Shown here: piece after piece, positions 50,889-57,872 of the stretch
How the letters are laid out: every line of letters begins with the position of its first letter
How positions within the stretch are numbered: the first letter of the stretch is position 1
From: a virus
Length of the DNA stretch: 62,402 nucleotides
IMG/VR virus record: IMGVR_UViG_3300032241_001301
Location: 1-62,402 of that record
Direction: 5' to 3' (one strand)
Translations under genes and position numbers: made by a program
The notes under the pieces: generated by a model
Database searches by the model: none
Told to the model about the DNA's origin: nothing
What the model saw: only the letters and a program-made list of their open reading frames with translations

Positions 50889-51383
50889 CTATTCTTTCAC
50901 AACATTTGGATTTTCTAGCAACGCCCCTATTTTACTATGCAATTTGTGGATTTCGTGGGTAAGTCGGGTGTTGGTAGAAAGTTCCCGTTCGACCTTTTGG
51001 AGCATTTCTGAGATTTCCCGTGAAAGGTTTAAGTGCGCTGTTGACTGCTCAGCAGCAATTGCATCAGCACGTTTGGCTGCGATAAGCAGGATTGACCCTT
51101 GTAGTCCAGCCAACATAGAAAGAAACAAGTTCAGCAAAATGAAGGGATAGGGGTCGAACCCCTTATTGTTGAGCCAATAGACATTGACACTTGCCCAAAT
51201 CACCATAAACGATAGAAACGACGCTACAAATCCCCAACTACCCATTTTGTTTCGTACCGCATCGGCTGCTTTTTCACCACGGGTTAGTTCGCCCCCCGTG
51301 CGTACATACGGGTGGTCGTTCCACGGATTAGACGGGTCGTTCCAATCCGGTGTGGTTCCGTCGGTCCAAATGTCGTTAGACAT
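50889..51383 (-). CDS. DUF1003 family membrane protein
   Basis: A 164-residue protein. After a polar N-terminus come GSWGFVASFLSFMVIWASVNV and FDPYPFILLNLFLSMLAGLQ, the two membrane helices and the FDPYPFILLN signature of DUF1003. A coiled-coil tail (LSREISEMLQKVERELSTN) follows, facing the cytoplasm. DUF1003 proteins are widespread in bacteria but their role is not settled. It overlaps the DUF4406 gene by 8 nt. In a phage it may modify the host membrane or act in lysis or exclusion. Confidence 0.78.
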   Translation of the reverse strand: MSNDIWTDGTTPDWNDPSNPWNDHPYVRTGGELTRGEKAADAVRNKMGSWGFVASFLSFMVIWASVNVYWLNNKGFDPYPFILLNLFLSMLAGLQGSILLIAAKRADAIAAEQSTAHLNLSREISEMLQKVERELSTNTRLTHEIHKLHSKIGALLENPNVVKE

Positions 51384-51741
51384 TTAGCATTTCCGCCCTT
51401 GTGATTATTTTCACATTGGTAAGTAGTTCCAGTACTTCGGGACGGTGCTTGTGGTACGCATACACGGGAATACCCGACGCTACAGCGCAGGTGATTTCTA
51501 CTTTGGAACCCTCACTGCGTGACCAGCCCGGGAGGACTACGACGGCATCACATTTCAGTAGTTGTTCCAAATGCGACTTCATCAACGAGGCAAGTTGTTC
51601 AGGGGTTTCTGATGCTACGTTGGATTCAGCAGGGCAATACACGTCATTGCCTTTATTCCGTAGACGTAGGCGTGCTTCCTCAAATGCTGAAAAGTTATGG
51701 TGTGGGATACCCCTCATGGGGCCAGAAATGAATAACCGCAT
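51376..51741 (-). CDS. DUF4406 / nucleoside 2-deoxyribosyltransferase-like protein
   Basis: A 121-residue protein starting MRLFISGPMRGIPHHNFSAF, with VYCPAESN, CDAVVVLPGWSRSEGSKVEI and AVASGIPVYAY. These are the conserved blocks of DUF4406, a Rossmann-like relative of nucleoside 2-deoxyribosyltransferases. A nucleotide-metabolism role is likely. A TTG 12 nt upstream could add four residues; neither start has a strong ribosome site. Confidence 0.78.
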   Translation of the reverse strand: MRLFISGPMRGIPHHNFSAFEEARLRLRNKGNDVYCPAESNVASETPEQLASLMKSHLEQLLKCDAVVVLPGWSRSEGSKVEITCAVASGIPVYAYHKHRPEVLELLTNVKIITRAEMLNV

Positions 51742-51776
51742 AGTCAAATACAACGATACCTGACGTATTTGTAAAT

Positions 51777-52034
51777 CTACTTCTTAGCAGTAGCCTTAGC
51801 CTTCTTGGCAGTGGTGATTGGAACCACAACCTCGTCGGGCGTTTCGTCAACGGGGGTTTCCACCACAGTTTGCGATAGTTCTTCGATTTCCGCCTTTGTC
51901 AAAGGAATAAGGAAATCAGTACTTACTAGAACGGTGGTGTTATTCCAACCTGAAGCGTCTACAAGGTCGCCAACGTGGTAATCAACGGAACCGGCAGGAA
52001 GGAATTTAGCGACACGGTGAGTGGGTGTAGTCAT
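51777..52034 (-). CDS. Small protein after the capsid gene
   Basis: An 85-residue protein starting MTTPTHRVAKFLPAGSVDYHVGDLVDASGW and ending in a Lys/Ala tail (KKAKATAKK). An alternative GTG at 52043 would add three residues. The ATG is 7 nt after a TATAGT box, so it may be leaderless, although the -35 is poor. It lies behind the capsid terminator. Not recognised; a head-associated role is possible. Confidence 0.55.
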   Translation of the reverse strand: MTTPTHRVAKFLPAGSVDYHVGDLVDASGWNNTTVLVSTDFLIPLTKAEIEELSQTVVETPVDETPDEVVVPITTAKKAKATAKK

Positions 52035-52062
52035 ACTTTTCACTATACCACACTATAAAGCA

Positions 52063-52094
52063 GAAACCCCCCACCCGTGGGGGCAGGGGGTTCC
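52063..52094 (-). terminator. Terminator after the major capsid gene
   Basis: On the minus strand GAACCCCCTGCCCCCAC pairs with GTGGGGGGTTTC, then a short T-rich tail. It lies 20 nt after the capsid stop codon. It would favour capsid mRNA over downstream genes. Confidence 0.75.
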
Positions 52095-52113
52095 CACTTG
52101 AGACTTTTGGAAC

Positions 52114-53112
52114 TTAGATAATGCTGTTCCAGAAGAAGCCGAGGTCGGCAGCGACAACCTTGTCGTCGAAAGCGATTTCACCTTCAACACGGTCAGCCTT
52201 GAGTTCTTCCATACGGAAGCGGCTAACACCGACGGTCGTACCAAGACCACCCGAAACACCAGTCCACATGAACGTGTAACCAGCCGAAGGGGTCATCAGA
52301 CCGGGGTTAGGAGCCGAGTAGCACAGCAAGGCGTTGGTGTTCGCCGTGAAGTTGTACGAACCAGCAACACCCTCGTCAGACGTGTTCACGACTGCCTTAG
52401 CAACCAGCACACGGTCGAGGCCGAACAACTGCGCAAGCAGGTCTTCGGTCACGATGGCACCGGCTTGGGTGTACTTGTAGCGGTCAACCAGCGTAGGGTG
52501 GGCCTTCAACTTCTGAAAGACAGGGTACGACAACACCAAGGTGTTGGGTTCGTAACCAGTGTTCTGAAGCACGGTGTACTTGGCGTACTCAACGTCCACG
52601 ATAGGCAGGGCGTTGGTGTAGTCCGACCACTTGATGGTGCTGTTCGTACCAGGAACGTAGGTAGTACCACCCGAAGAGTAGGCACCGGCTACGGCATCCG
52701 TACCCCACACGCCACCTTGGAAGAAGTCAGTCGCCCACTGAATCTCACGGCGGAGAAGCAGACGCTGGGTGACGAACTGAGTCGCTTCCATGTCGGGGTT
52801 GAGGGGGTTGTCGGCGTTAGCACGGGTCTGGTCACCAATGTCCTTGTGGAAGGCGAACACGTCGGCTTGGTAGGTGTCCGTGGTAAGACCGTAGCCTGAA
52901 CCAGCGGAAGCCGTACCGTCAGCACGACGCTGAGCCTCGTCACGGAACCAGTCGTCCTTGGTGTACTTGAAGTACAGGTTGGACTTCTTGTCAACAGGAA
53001 TCACGGGGAAAACCTTGTCGGCAATAAAGTTGTTGGTGTTCTGCAAGTACGCAACCGAGATGTTGGTCAAGATTGCGTCAATGTGAACATTGTTTACGTT
53101 GGGCTGTGGCAT
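52114..53112 (-). CDS. Major capsid protein
   Basis: A 332-residue protein with HIDAILTNISVAYLQ and FIADKVFPVIPVDKKS at the start, DDWFRDEAQRRADGTASAG, then RANADNPLNPDMEATQFV and LLLRREIQWATDFF. This is the gpE-like/actinophage major capsid family, HK97 fold. It follows scaffold and decoration genes and is followed by a terminator. The codons are more G/C-ending than those of the neighbours, as expected of the most highly expressed gene. Confidence 0.9.
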   Translation of the reverse strand: MPQPNVNNVHIDAILTNISVAYLQNTNNFIADKVFPVIPVDKKSNLYFKYTKDDWFRDEAQRRADGTASAGSGYGLTTDTYQADVFAFHKDIGDQTRANADNPLNPDMEATQFVTQRLLLRREIQWATDFFQGGVWGTDAVAGAYSSGGTTYVPGTNSTIKWSDYTNALPIVDVEYAKYTVLQNTGYEPNTLVLSYPVFQKLKAHPTLVDRYKYTQAGAIVTEDLLAQLFGLDRVLVAKAVVNTSDEGVAGSYNFTANTNALLCYSAPNPGLMTPSAGYTFMWTGVSGGLGTTVGVSRFRMEELKADRVEGEIAFDDKVVAADLGFFWNSII

Positions 53113-53134
53113 TTTATTTCACTAGCCTTTCTGA

Positions 53135-53845
53135 CTAAGCCACACGACCGGCAGCGGCGGTAGCAACAGCGACGGTAATAACGTCGCCAGCACCAGTGCT
53201 GGGGGTCAAAGCGGTTCCGAGTACAAAGTAGGAGTTGGGGGCGTAGGTAGTGCTGGAAGCAAACGTCGCCGTAACGGCACGACCCTGCGAGTCAATGGTG
53301 ATAGCGTCACCGGCGGTAACAACACCACCAGAAATAACCTTGCTAACACCAGAAACCGTGATTTCCGCCTCCGAGAAGCCCTCCACCGCCGAGGTGGCGT
53401 TCAACTTGGTGATGGGCTGGTTCTGGAGAATACCAATCGGGCGGTCCGTCGAAGCCGATACCGCCGTGGCAACGGGGCCATTCTGGTAAGGCTGTGACGA
53501 AGGAATCACCGTCAAGGTGCAAGACGACTGGGCAGACGTAGCAGGCGTAGAGATGTTGATGCTGTACGTCGTACCGTTGATGGCGATGTTGGTGATAAAG
53601 GCACCCGTGGGGATACCCGTACCGGCGACGCTGGCACCAGTGACCAGACCAACCAGCGACGAAACGCCAGTAATTGAGGTCGTACCGGAAACGACGTTGC
53701 CGGTGATGGTGGCAGTCTTACCAGCAATCTTCACAAACTTGAACTGCGCCGACGAGGACACAGAGCCGTTAGTGATGGTGCTAGCAAGCGAGTTGTCAGC
53801 CGTAAGGGAAATCTTTACGGCGTAGGGGTTCTGTTCAAAAGCCAT
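53135..53845 (-). CDS. Capsid decoration protein with inserted beta module
   Basis: A 236-residue protein. The C-terminal half (STDRPIGILQNQPITKL, SKVISGGVVTAGDAITIDSQGRAV) matches DUF2190-type head decoration proteins, which stabilise the capsid surface. Residues about 40-110 carry an extra module, ITGNVVSGTTSITGVSSLVG then GASVAGTGIPTGAFIT, of the same type as those repeated in the giant tail protein. The insertion probably projects outward. It lies between scaffold and capsid genes. Confidence 0.75.
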   Translation of the reverse strand: MAFEQNPYAVKISLTADNSLASTITNGSVSSSAQFKFVKIAGKTATITGNVVSGTTSITGVSSLVGLVTGASVAGTGIPTGAFITNIAINGTTYSINISTPATSAQSSCTLTVIPSSQPYQNGPVATAVSASTDRPIGILQNQPITKLNATSAVEGFSEAEITVSGVSKVISGGVVTAGDAITIDSQGRAVTATFASSTTYAPNSYFVLGTALTPSTGAGDVITVAVATAAAGRVA

Positions 53846-53848
53846 GGA

Positions 53849-54670
53849 CTATCGAGCCTTCTCGTTGAGGTACTGCGTGTAAAGGTCGGGGTTCGACTGC
53901 GCAACAGCCATCAAAGCAGCCTCAAACGAAGGAGCCGTGCCGGAAGCAACAGCAGCCTTAGCGAGGTTCTCCATCTTGGAGAAAGCGTCGTCGGAGGGAA
54001 CAACAGCGTCCGAACCGATTTCAGTAAAGACGGCGTTAGCGTCCATAAGGGCGTTAGCGCTGTCCAGTGCCTTGACAACTTCGTTGGCGAGGATACCGTC
54101 GGACTCGGCAAGGCGACGAAGCGCCGGACCGACAACGGTGGGGTCAATGTTGAGGTGCGACCAGCCAGCAGCCTTGATAACCGCAGCCTCATCAGCACGG
54201 GCTTCACGCTCGGCAATGAGGGCGGCTTCCGAAGCAGCGGCCTTACGAAGAGCAGCCTCGGCGGATGCCGAAGCCTCGTCCAACATCTTGCGGATAGCCT
54301 GCGGCATAGCCTTCAAAATGTCGGCCTCGTTCGCAGCCTCTGGGTAGATGGTCACATCGGTGTCCATCGCAGAAAACTGTGACATAATTTCTTCTTTCTT
54401 GAAATTATTGAGGGTTTCCAAAACGGCGTATGCCGCCTTGGCGGTTTCCAACTCAAACGTTTCCGTGGTTTCCACCACAGGCGCTTCCGCAACCACGTTT
54501 TCAACGACGGGCGCTTCGGCAACGATTTCAGTAGGACGGATTTCGTCAAGCAGGGCAGATGCTTCTTCTGGGTTTGCAGACTTCATAACGACCCAACCAT
54601 CGTGGAGGTGCGCAGGGTGGTCAACACCCGACGTTTCCTTGATGCTCAGGCGTACTAGTTTGCGAGCCAT
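53849..54670 (-). CDS. Capsid scaffolding protein (XkdF-like start)
   Basis: A 273-residue protein. The start, ARKLVRLSIKETSGVDHPAH and GWVVMKSANPEE, has the pattern found at the N-terminus of phage scaffold/maturation-protease proteins. The rest is helical, Ala/Glu-rich (ASAEAALRKAAASEAALIAE, continuing), as in scaffolds. The ATG at 54670 is used instead of the far upstream frame start because the homologous region begins there. No complete protease triad is seen; maturation could depend on another protein. Confidence 0.68.
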   Translation of the reverse strand: MARKLVRLSIKETSGVDHPAHLHDGWVVMKSANPEEASALLDEIRPTEIVAEAPVVENVVAEAPVVETTETFELETAKAAYAVLETLNNFKKEEIMSQFSAMDTDVTIYPEAANEADILKAMPQAIRKMLDEASASAEAALRKAAASEAALIAEREARADEAAVIKAAGWSHLNIDPTVVGPALRRLAESDGILANEVVKALDSANALMDANAVFTEIGSDAVVPSDDAFSKMENLAKAAVASGTAPSFEAALMAVAQSNPDLYTQYLNEKAR

Positions 54671-54722
54671 AAATTCACTTTCTGCTTGACCAGTAGGTAA
54701 CCCAATGGTCTTGACAAAAGAA

Positions 54723-54750
54723 AGCGTAAATGACGTTTTGGAAATGTCAA
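54723..54750 (-). promoter_or_regulatory. Candidate promoter of the capsid operon
   Basis: On the minus strand TTGACA (54745-54750), 16 nt, TACGCT (54723-54728). It lies in the 110-bp gap before the scaffold gene and after the nuclease gene. A small CCCC/GGGG hairpin sits just upstream. Likely start of the structural transcript. Confidence 0.5.
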
Positions 54751-54780
54751 GTGTTGAAACCCCTAATGGGGTGAAACGCC

Positions 54781-55596
54781 CTAAAAGGGGTCGTCGGCAA
54801 CCGTTGAAAACAACGGGCAAATGTTCTTAAACGAACACCACTTATCGCACAAATTGTTGGCGGTTGGTGGAAAGTATCCGGCGTTGTACCAACCCTCAAT
54901 CTTGGACCACGCTTCACGGACACGCTTTTCAGCGTAAGCCACGTCGGCATCGGTCACTTCGACGGTAAGGGTCTTTCCAAACTGGACGTAGTGAAGTTGG
55001 ATTTCGACGGGACGTTCACCTAGTTCCCGTTCGCAAAGATAGGCGTAGATTTTCGCCGGAAGGATTGCTGAAGCCTTGTACTTATCTTGTGGCACCTTGC
55101 CGGTCTTGTAGTCCACAATGACTAGTGCGCCATCAGCACGCCGGTCTAAGCGGTCTAGGATGCCACGAAGCAACCAGCCACCCATGTCGGTGTCCAACTT
55201 GATTTCGATACCCTCGGTGGTGATTTCCGTGGGGTTTTCCATCTTGAAGTAGTTGCGTATGTATTTAGCAACGTCGGCGGTAAGCGATTGTGCGCCGATT
55301 TCGTCTAGTTCCATTTCGGAAGCAATTTCGGGGGTGACTAGCGTGGGCATAAGTTTACGCATAATCGCCATTGTTAGTTCAATGGTGCGTTCGTGGGGCG
55401 TTTCCACCGTGCGCAGAAACATCTCCTCGAGGATGGCGTGGAACACGGTGCCACGGTACGTTTCCATTTTCTTTCGTTCTGGCAAACGTTCGATGGTGGA
55501 GTACTGGTATTGACGTGGGCAATTTTCGATTTGCCCTACCCGACTTGGTGATACACCATAGGGCTTTTCGCCAAGATACACGGGGGTTGCCGACAC
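54781..55596 (-). CDS. Cas4/RecB-like PD-(D/E)XK exonuclease with iron-sulphur cysteines
   Basis: A 271-residue nuclease. Motifs: His53 in GTVFHAILEE, Asp148 in GILDRLD, Asp162-x-Lys164 in VDYKTGK, and Gln200 in the following strand. Cys26 together with Cys250, Cys254 and Cys260 (CDKWCSFKNIC) forms the set that binds a 4Fe-4S cluster in Cas4 and AddB. It cuts or resects DNA ends. No Cas genes or CRISPR array are near, so a recombination or host-DNA degradation role is preferred. The start is GTG at 55596. Confidence 0.85.
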   Translation of the reverse strand: MSATPVYLGEKPYGVSPSRVGQIENCPRQYQYSTIERLPERKKMETYRGTVFHAILEEMFLRTVETPHERTIELTMAIMRKLMPTLVTPEIASEMELDEIGAQSLTADVAKYIRNYFKMENPTEITTEGIEIKLDTDMGGWLLRGILDRLDRRADGALVIVDYKTGKVPQDKYKASAILPAKIYAYLCERELGERPVEIQLHYVQFGKTLTVEVTDADVAYAEKRVREAWSKIEGWYNAGYFPPTANNLCDKWCSFKNICPLFSTVADDPF

Positions 55597-55616
55597 GATT
55601 ACAACCCTAGCAGACC

Positions 55617-55886
55617 CTATTCATACAGTGGTGTAAGGGTGTTGTATTTCATTACGGGCAATAGTGCGATGCAAATGTTCTCGGCTAGGTACTTTGCTTG
55701 CGTCAAGTCTTTAGCGTAAATAGAAAAGTCGCTAATCGGGGCAATTACTCCACCAACGTTGTCACGTCGTATGACACGTAGTTCGCCGTATTCTTTGCCT
55801 TGCCAAGCGATAAAGGTGAACGCCCCATACGTCGCCTCCGTTTGCCCGAAGTCATCGACCTCGGACCACTCGACGTTATTGGGCAT
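55617..55886 (-). CDS. Hypothetical protein
   Basis: An 89-residue protein starting MPNNVEWSEVDDFGQ at 55886. It overlaps the upstream coiled-coil gene by 11 nt. It has an alternating beta pattern (YGAFTFIAWQGKEYGELRVI) and no known motif. It shares a transcript with the nuclease gene. Confidence 0.6.
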   Translation of the reverse strand: MPNNVEWSEVDDFGQTEATYGAFTFIAWQGKEYGELRVIRRDNVGGVIAPISDFSIYAKDLTQAKYLAENICIALLPVMKYNTLTPLYE

Positions 55887-56151
55887 CGGTTTCCTCGGCG
55901 TACTGGACAAGGTGGTGCGCCGTCTGAAGGACCGTAAGGCCGTCAATCTTGTTTTCCAACTTGGTGATTTGTTCGCCAGCATCGACAACGGCTTGGCGCA
56001 GTCGGGCGTTGTCGCTAACAAGGTGTTCGATAGTGGCACGCTGGGTCAACGCCGTATCCATAAGTGCGGTGATGTCGTTGGTGTTGTAAGCGTCTTGTAC
56101 AAGTGCCGTATGGATTTTGTTAACAAGTTCATCGAGGGTAATCGTGGTCAC
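55876..56151 (-). CDS. Small coiled-coil protein
   Basis: A 91-residue, mostly helical protein (VSDNARLRQAVVDAGEQIT with heptads) starting at a GTG with AGGAG 6 nt upstream. A weak promoter (TTCACT, 18 nt, TACACT) may lie before it. Not recognised; the pattern suits a small oligomer or adaptor. Confidence 0.6.
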   Translation of the reverse strand: MTTITLDELVNKIHTALVQDAYNTNDITALMDTALTQRATIEHLVSDNARLRQAVVDAGEQITKLENKIDGLTVLQTAHHLVQYAEETDAQ

Positions 56152-56209
56152 GTTTGCTCCTAACGGCAGTAGATACTACCTACCTATAGTGTAGCACGGT
56201 TATACGGTG

Positions 56210-56584
56210 TCAGTGAACTTCGCCGGTGTACTTTAGCAAGTCCGTAAGCGGTGCGTCCGCCGGTGGGTTGTATTCGACTTCGGTGCGATGGTGGCAAAAC
56301 GAACATTGGATTAGCAACGGGTTCGCAACTTTGCTAACTCGCCAATCGTGTTCGCACGTCTTAGGGTCGCCCGTGTTCACCACACGTATGTTCCGGTTCT
56401 TTGCGCCGAAGGTGATTAGACCCCGTTGCTTTAGGCGCATAAGCATCACGTGAACGGACGACGTTGATTTGTACCCGACCGCCTGCATAATCGCCCGATA
56501 GGACGGTGCGCAATGAAGTTCTTTCCAGTGCCATTTGATGAATTCCAGTGCGTCCCAATCGGAGATAGGTAGTTCATTAGGCAT
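56210..56584 (-). CDS. LexA-type DNA-binding protein with zinc ribbon, no peptidase
   Basis: A 124-residue protein. Residues 8-67 form a LexA-like winged helix (ALEFIKWHWKELHCAPSYRA, VGYKSTSSVHVMLMRLKQRG, LITF). The C-terminal half has CEHDW ... CSFCHH, a likely zinc ribbon, in place of the self-cleaving LexA peptidase domain. It cannot therefore respond to RecA as LexA does. Its leaderless promoter faces away from the promoter of the large RNA, 52 bp separating the two -35 boxes. It is a strong candidate regulator of that region. Confidence 0.75.
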   Translation of the reverse strand: MPNELPISDWDALEFIKWHWKELHCAPSYRAIMQAVGYKSTSSVHVMLMRLKQRGLITFGAKNRNIRVVNTGDPKTCEHDWRVSKVANPLLIQCSFCHHRTEVEYNPPADAPLTDLLKYTGEVH

Positions 56585-56592
56585 AGGTAAAT

Positions 56593-56622
56593 AGTCTAGC
56601 GTGGTTTAGTGTGTAATGCCAA
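56593..56622 (-). promoter_or_regulatory. Leaderless promoter of the LexA-like gene
   Basis: On the minus strand TTGGCA (56617-56622), 18 nt, TAGACT (56593-56598). The ATG at 56584 is 8 nt after the -10 box, the same distance as at the helicase gene. No Shine-Dalgarno is present. Confidence 0.72.
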
Positions 56623-56674
56623 ACCCCAATAAATACAAGGGGAAAAAGATTTCTAAAAAACTTTGCGAAATAAC

Positions 56675-56703
56675 TTGACAATGTGACTAGACCCCTGTAT
56701 AGT
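56675..56703 (+). promoter_or_regulatory. Strong promoter of the large structured RNA
   Basis: TTGACA (56675-56680), 17 nt, TATAGT (56698-56703): a consensus -35, ideal spacing, and a near-consensus -10. It is one of the best promoters in the window. It faces a region without a credible protein gene. The start of transcription would be near 56710. Confidence 0.85.
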
Positions 56704-56709
56704 TGTTTA

Positions 56710-57307
56710 TGTAGTAACCGCAGTTGCCTGATGTAAAGACCCCACAAGTAAGTGGTCGTCGGGGGCTGGGGGTGTAGTATGGCAGTATCCGGTAAGTGTG
56801 GACCTTCCTCGATGCAAAGACGCTTCTAAGGCGTTTAGGGTGGCGGAGGTACTAACTTAGAAACGGTGCTTCCGATGTGCGTTCTACGTCGGGGGTCAGT
56901 AGGTGCGGTTGTCTTTTGCAAAAGGCAACCGGCAACTATTGGCTGACAGGCGTGTGGGCTAGGTCGGGGTTGGTGCCAGGCTTATCGGGTACTGTTGAGT
57001 GGTGTGTGGTTCGTAGTGCGATTGAGAAAAGCCCTAGAAGAAGTACCAAATCGAGTGAAGAAGGTTGGGTGGAGCGAAAGTTCCTTTTTCTCAATGGCAC
57101 TACGAGCCATCACCACGCAGTATAAAATCAAAATAAAAGTTGCACGGCGCAAGTGGTGTAGCAAGCCTTGACGGTGACACTCGTAGGGGTGTCAAGCAGG
57201 TCGGGAAGTTGGAAGCGAAGCGGTTAGCCCTAGGAAACGGGAAGTCCGATAAGTAGTCCAGCGATGGTGAAGTCCCCTAGCAAACGGCTGGGGGACTTTG
57301 CTTTTTT
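56710..57307 (+). ncRNA. Large structured non-coding RNA, about 600 nt
   Basis: A plus-strand transcription unit between minus-strand genes, with a strong promoter and a rho-independent terminator. Long-range pairing closes it: TAACCGC (56715-56721) with GCGGTTA (57220-57226). A hairpin joins 57011-57030 with 57086-57105 (19 of 20 pairs) and extends outward through TGG/CCA and GTGGTG (56999-57004)/CACCAC (57111-57116). Another spans 56896-56947 (GTCAG/CTGAC outside; GGTTGTCTTTT with AAAAGGCAACC inside). Smaller hairpins lie at 56818-56836 and 57167-57196. Frames inside are short and lack ribosome sites. Size, structure and phage context recall the large ornate RNAs GOLLD and ROOL. Sequence relatedness is not established. 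Confidence 0.82.
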
Positions 57308-57308
57308 G
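57270..57308 (+). terminator. Terminator of the large RNA
   Basis: AAGTCCCCTAGC (57270-57281) pairs with GGCTGGGGGACTT (57287-57299) around a short AAAC-type loop, followed by TGCTTTTTTGG. It is in the same orientation as the promoter at 56675. Confidence 0.88.
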
Positions 57309-57311
57309 GTG

Positions 57312-57340
57312 TTGATTTCCAAAATAAACAATGATAGAAT
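57312..57340 (+). promoter_or_regulatory. Second plus-strand promoter after the large RNA
   Basis: TTGATT (57312-57317), 17 nt, TAGAAT (57335-57340). It begins right after the large RNA's terminator. The overlapping inverted repeat TTCGCCC...GGGGCGAA (57340-57365) could be an operator. Confidence 0.5.
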
Positions 57341-57346
57341 TCGCCC

Positions 57347-57422
57347 GACAGTCTTGGGGGCGAATGGACACAACGCCAAGAACTTTCAGCCCTGCCCCTG
57401 CCGAAAGGTGGGGGCTTTGGCT
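57347..57422 (+). ncRNA. Possible small RNA of about 75 nt
   Basis: The stretch after the promoter contains TCTTGG (57352-57357) able to pair with CCAAGA a short way downstream, and then a GC-rich hairpin (AGCCC...GGGGGCT, about 57391-57416) followed by a T-rich end. There is no open frame of note. It ends where the minus-strand gene at 57422 ends, so the hairpin may also serve that gene. Confidence 0.4.
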
Positions 57423-57712
57423 TACTGTTGGGTAATCCCTAGTTCCCGACGTGCTTCATCCAACAACCGTTCGGTGAAAACTGCTGGGTCATCTTCCGTT
57501 TTGGAATACGCCATTAGTCGCCCCGAAGCGATGCTGAACGCCCAGTTGTACAGGCGTAGTTCGTTCTTTAGTTCTTCAATGGTGTGGTGAAGTTCGTTGT
57601 TGTGCGCCACCATTGTGTCGTGTTGGCGTACTAGCAACTCGAGGGACTTATTGGCGGTTGATAAGTTGTTCTTTGCCGACTCGAGTTGTTCTTTGATTTC
57701 GTTCTTACGCAC
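57422..57712 (-). CDS. Coiled-coil protein
   Basis: A 96-residue helical protein with heptads (LESAKNNLSTANKSLELLV, HNNELHHTIEELKNELRL). The GTG start at 57712 lies inside the last codons of the 55-residue gene before it, so translation is coupled. Function unknown. Confidence 0.62.
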   Translation of the reverse strand: MRKNEIKEQLESAKNNLSTANKSLELLVRQHDTMVAHNNELHHTIEELKNELRLYNWAFSIASGRLMAYSKTEDDPAVFTERLLDEARRELGITQQ

Positions 57713-57872
57713 GATGGCCCTTGGTGAAATCTATGAACTTAGTTTGGAAGTTAGACGCTTCGGCTTGTGTAGTGAAATCCGGCGTAGTAATCACGGTGTG
57801 ATAGTACCCGTCGTCGCCTTGGTACGTCTTTAGGTAATACCCGTTTCCATTCCAAATTTCTACTAACCGCAC
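57705..57872 (-). CDS. Small 55-residue protein (short overlapping gene)
   Basis: A GTG-started frame, MRLVEIWNGNGYYLKTYQGD ... ending IDFTKGHRA, fills the otherwise empty gap between two genes. It overlaps the previous gene by 10 nt and the next by 8 nt, the pattern of a tightly packed operon. The composition is that of a folded protein, with WNGNGYYLKTY and HTVITTPDFTTQAEA segments. Two GATTTCA words within it (57723 region and 57770) are part of the dispersed motif. Function unknown. Confidence 0.6.
   Translation of the reverse strand: MRLVEIWNGNGYYLKTYQGDDGYYHTVITTPDFTTQAEASNFQTKFIDFTKGHRA

Noticed and set aside
51140-51165. tRNA T-arm-like sequence GGGGTCGAACCCC
   Set aside because: It lies inside the DUF1003 gene and encodes the conserved KGFDPYPF region. 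No anticodon or acceptor stem surrounds it. I found no convincing tRNA in the window.
54781-55596. Cas4 protein as evidence of a CRISPR system
   Set aside because: No cas1, cas2 or array is nearby. Phages often carry this nuclease type for recombination.
56877-57125. 82-codon frame within the large RNA
   Set aside because: No ribosome site, composition is unlike a folded protein, and it runs across the proposed stems. I regard it as chance within a stop-poor structured RNA.
56710-57307. RNase P RNA, tmRNA or group I intron as identity of the large RNA
   Set aside because: I looked for the RNase P GAGGAAAGTCCGG-type core, the tmRNA alanine acceptor end with CCA, and intron core helices, and found none in the right order. 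A covariance-model search would be decisive.
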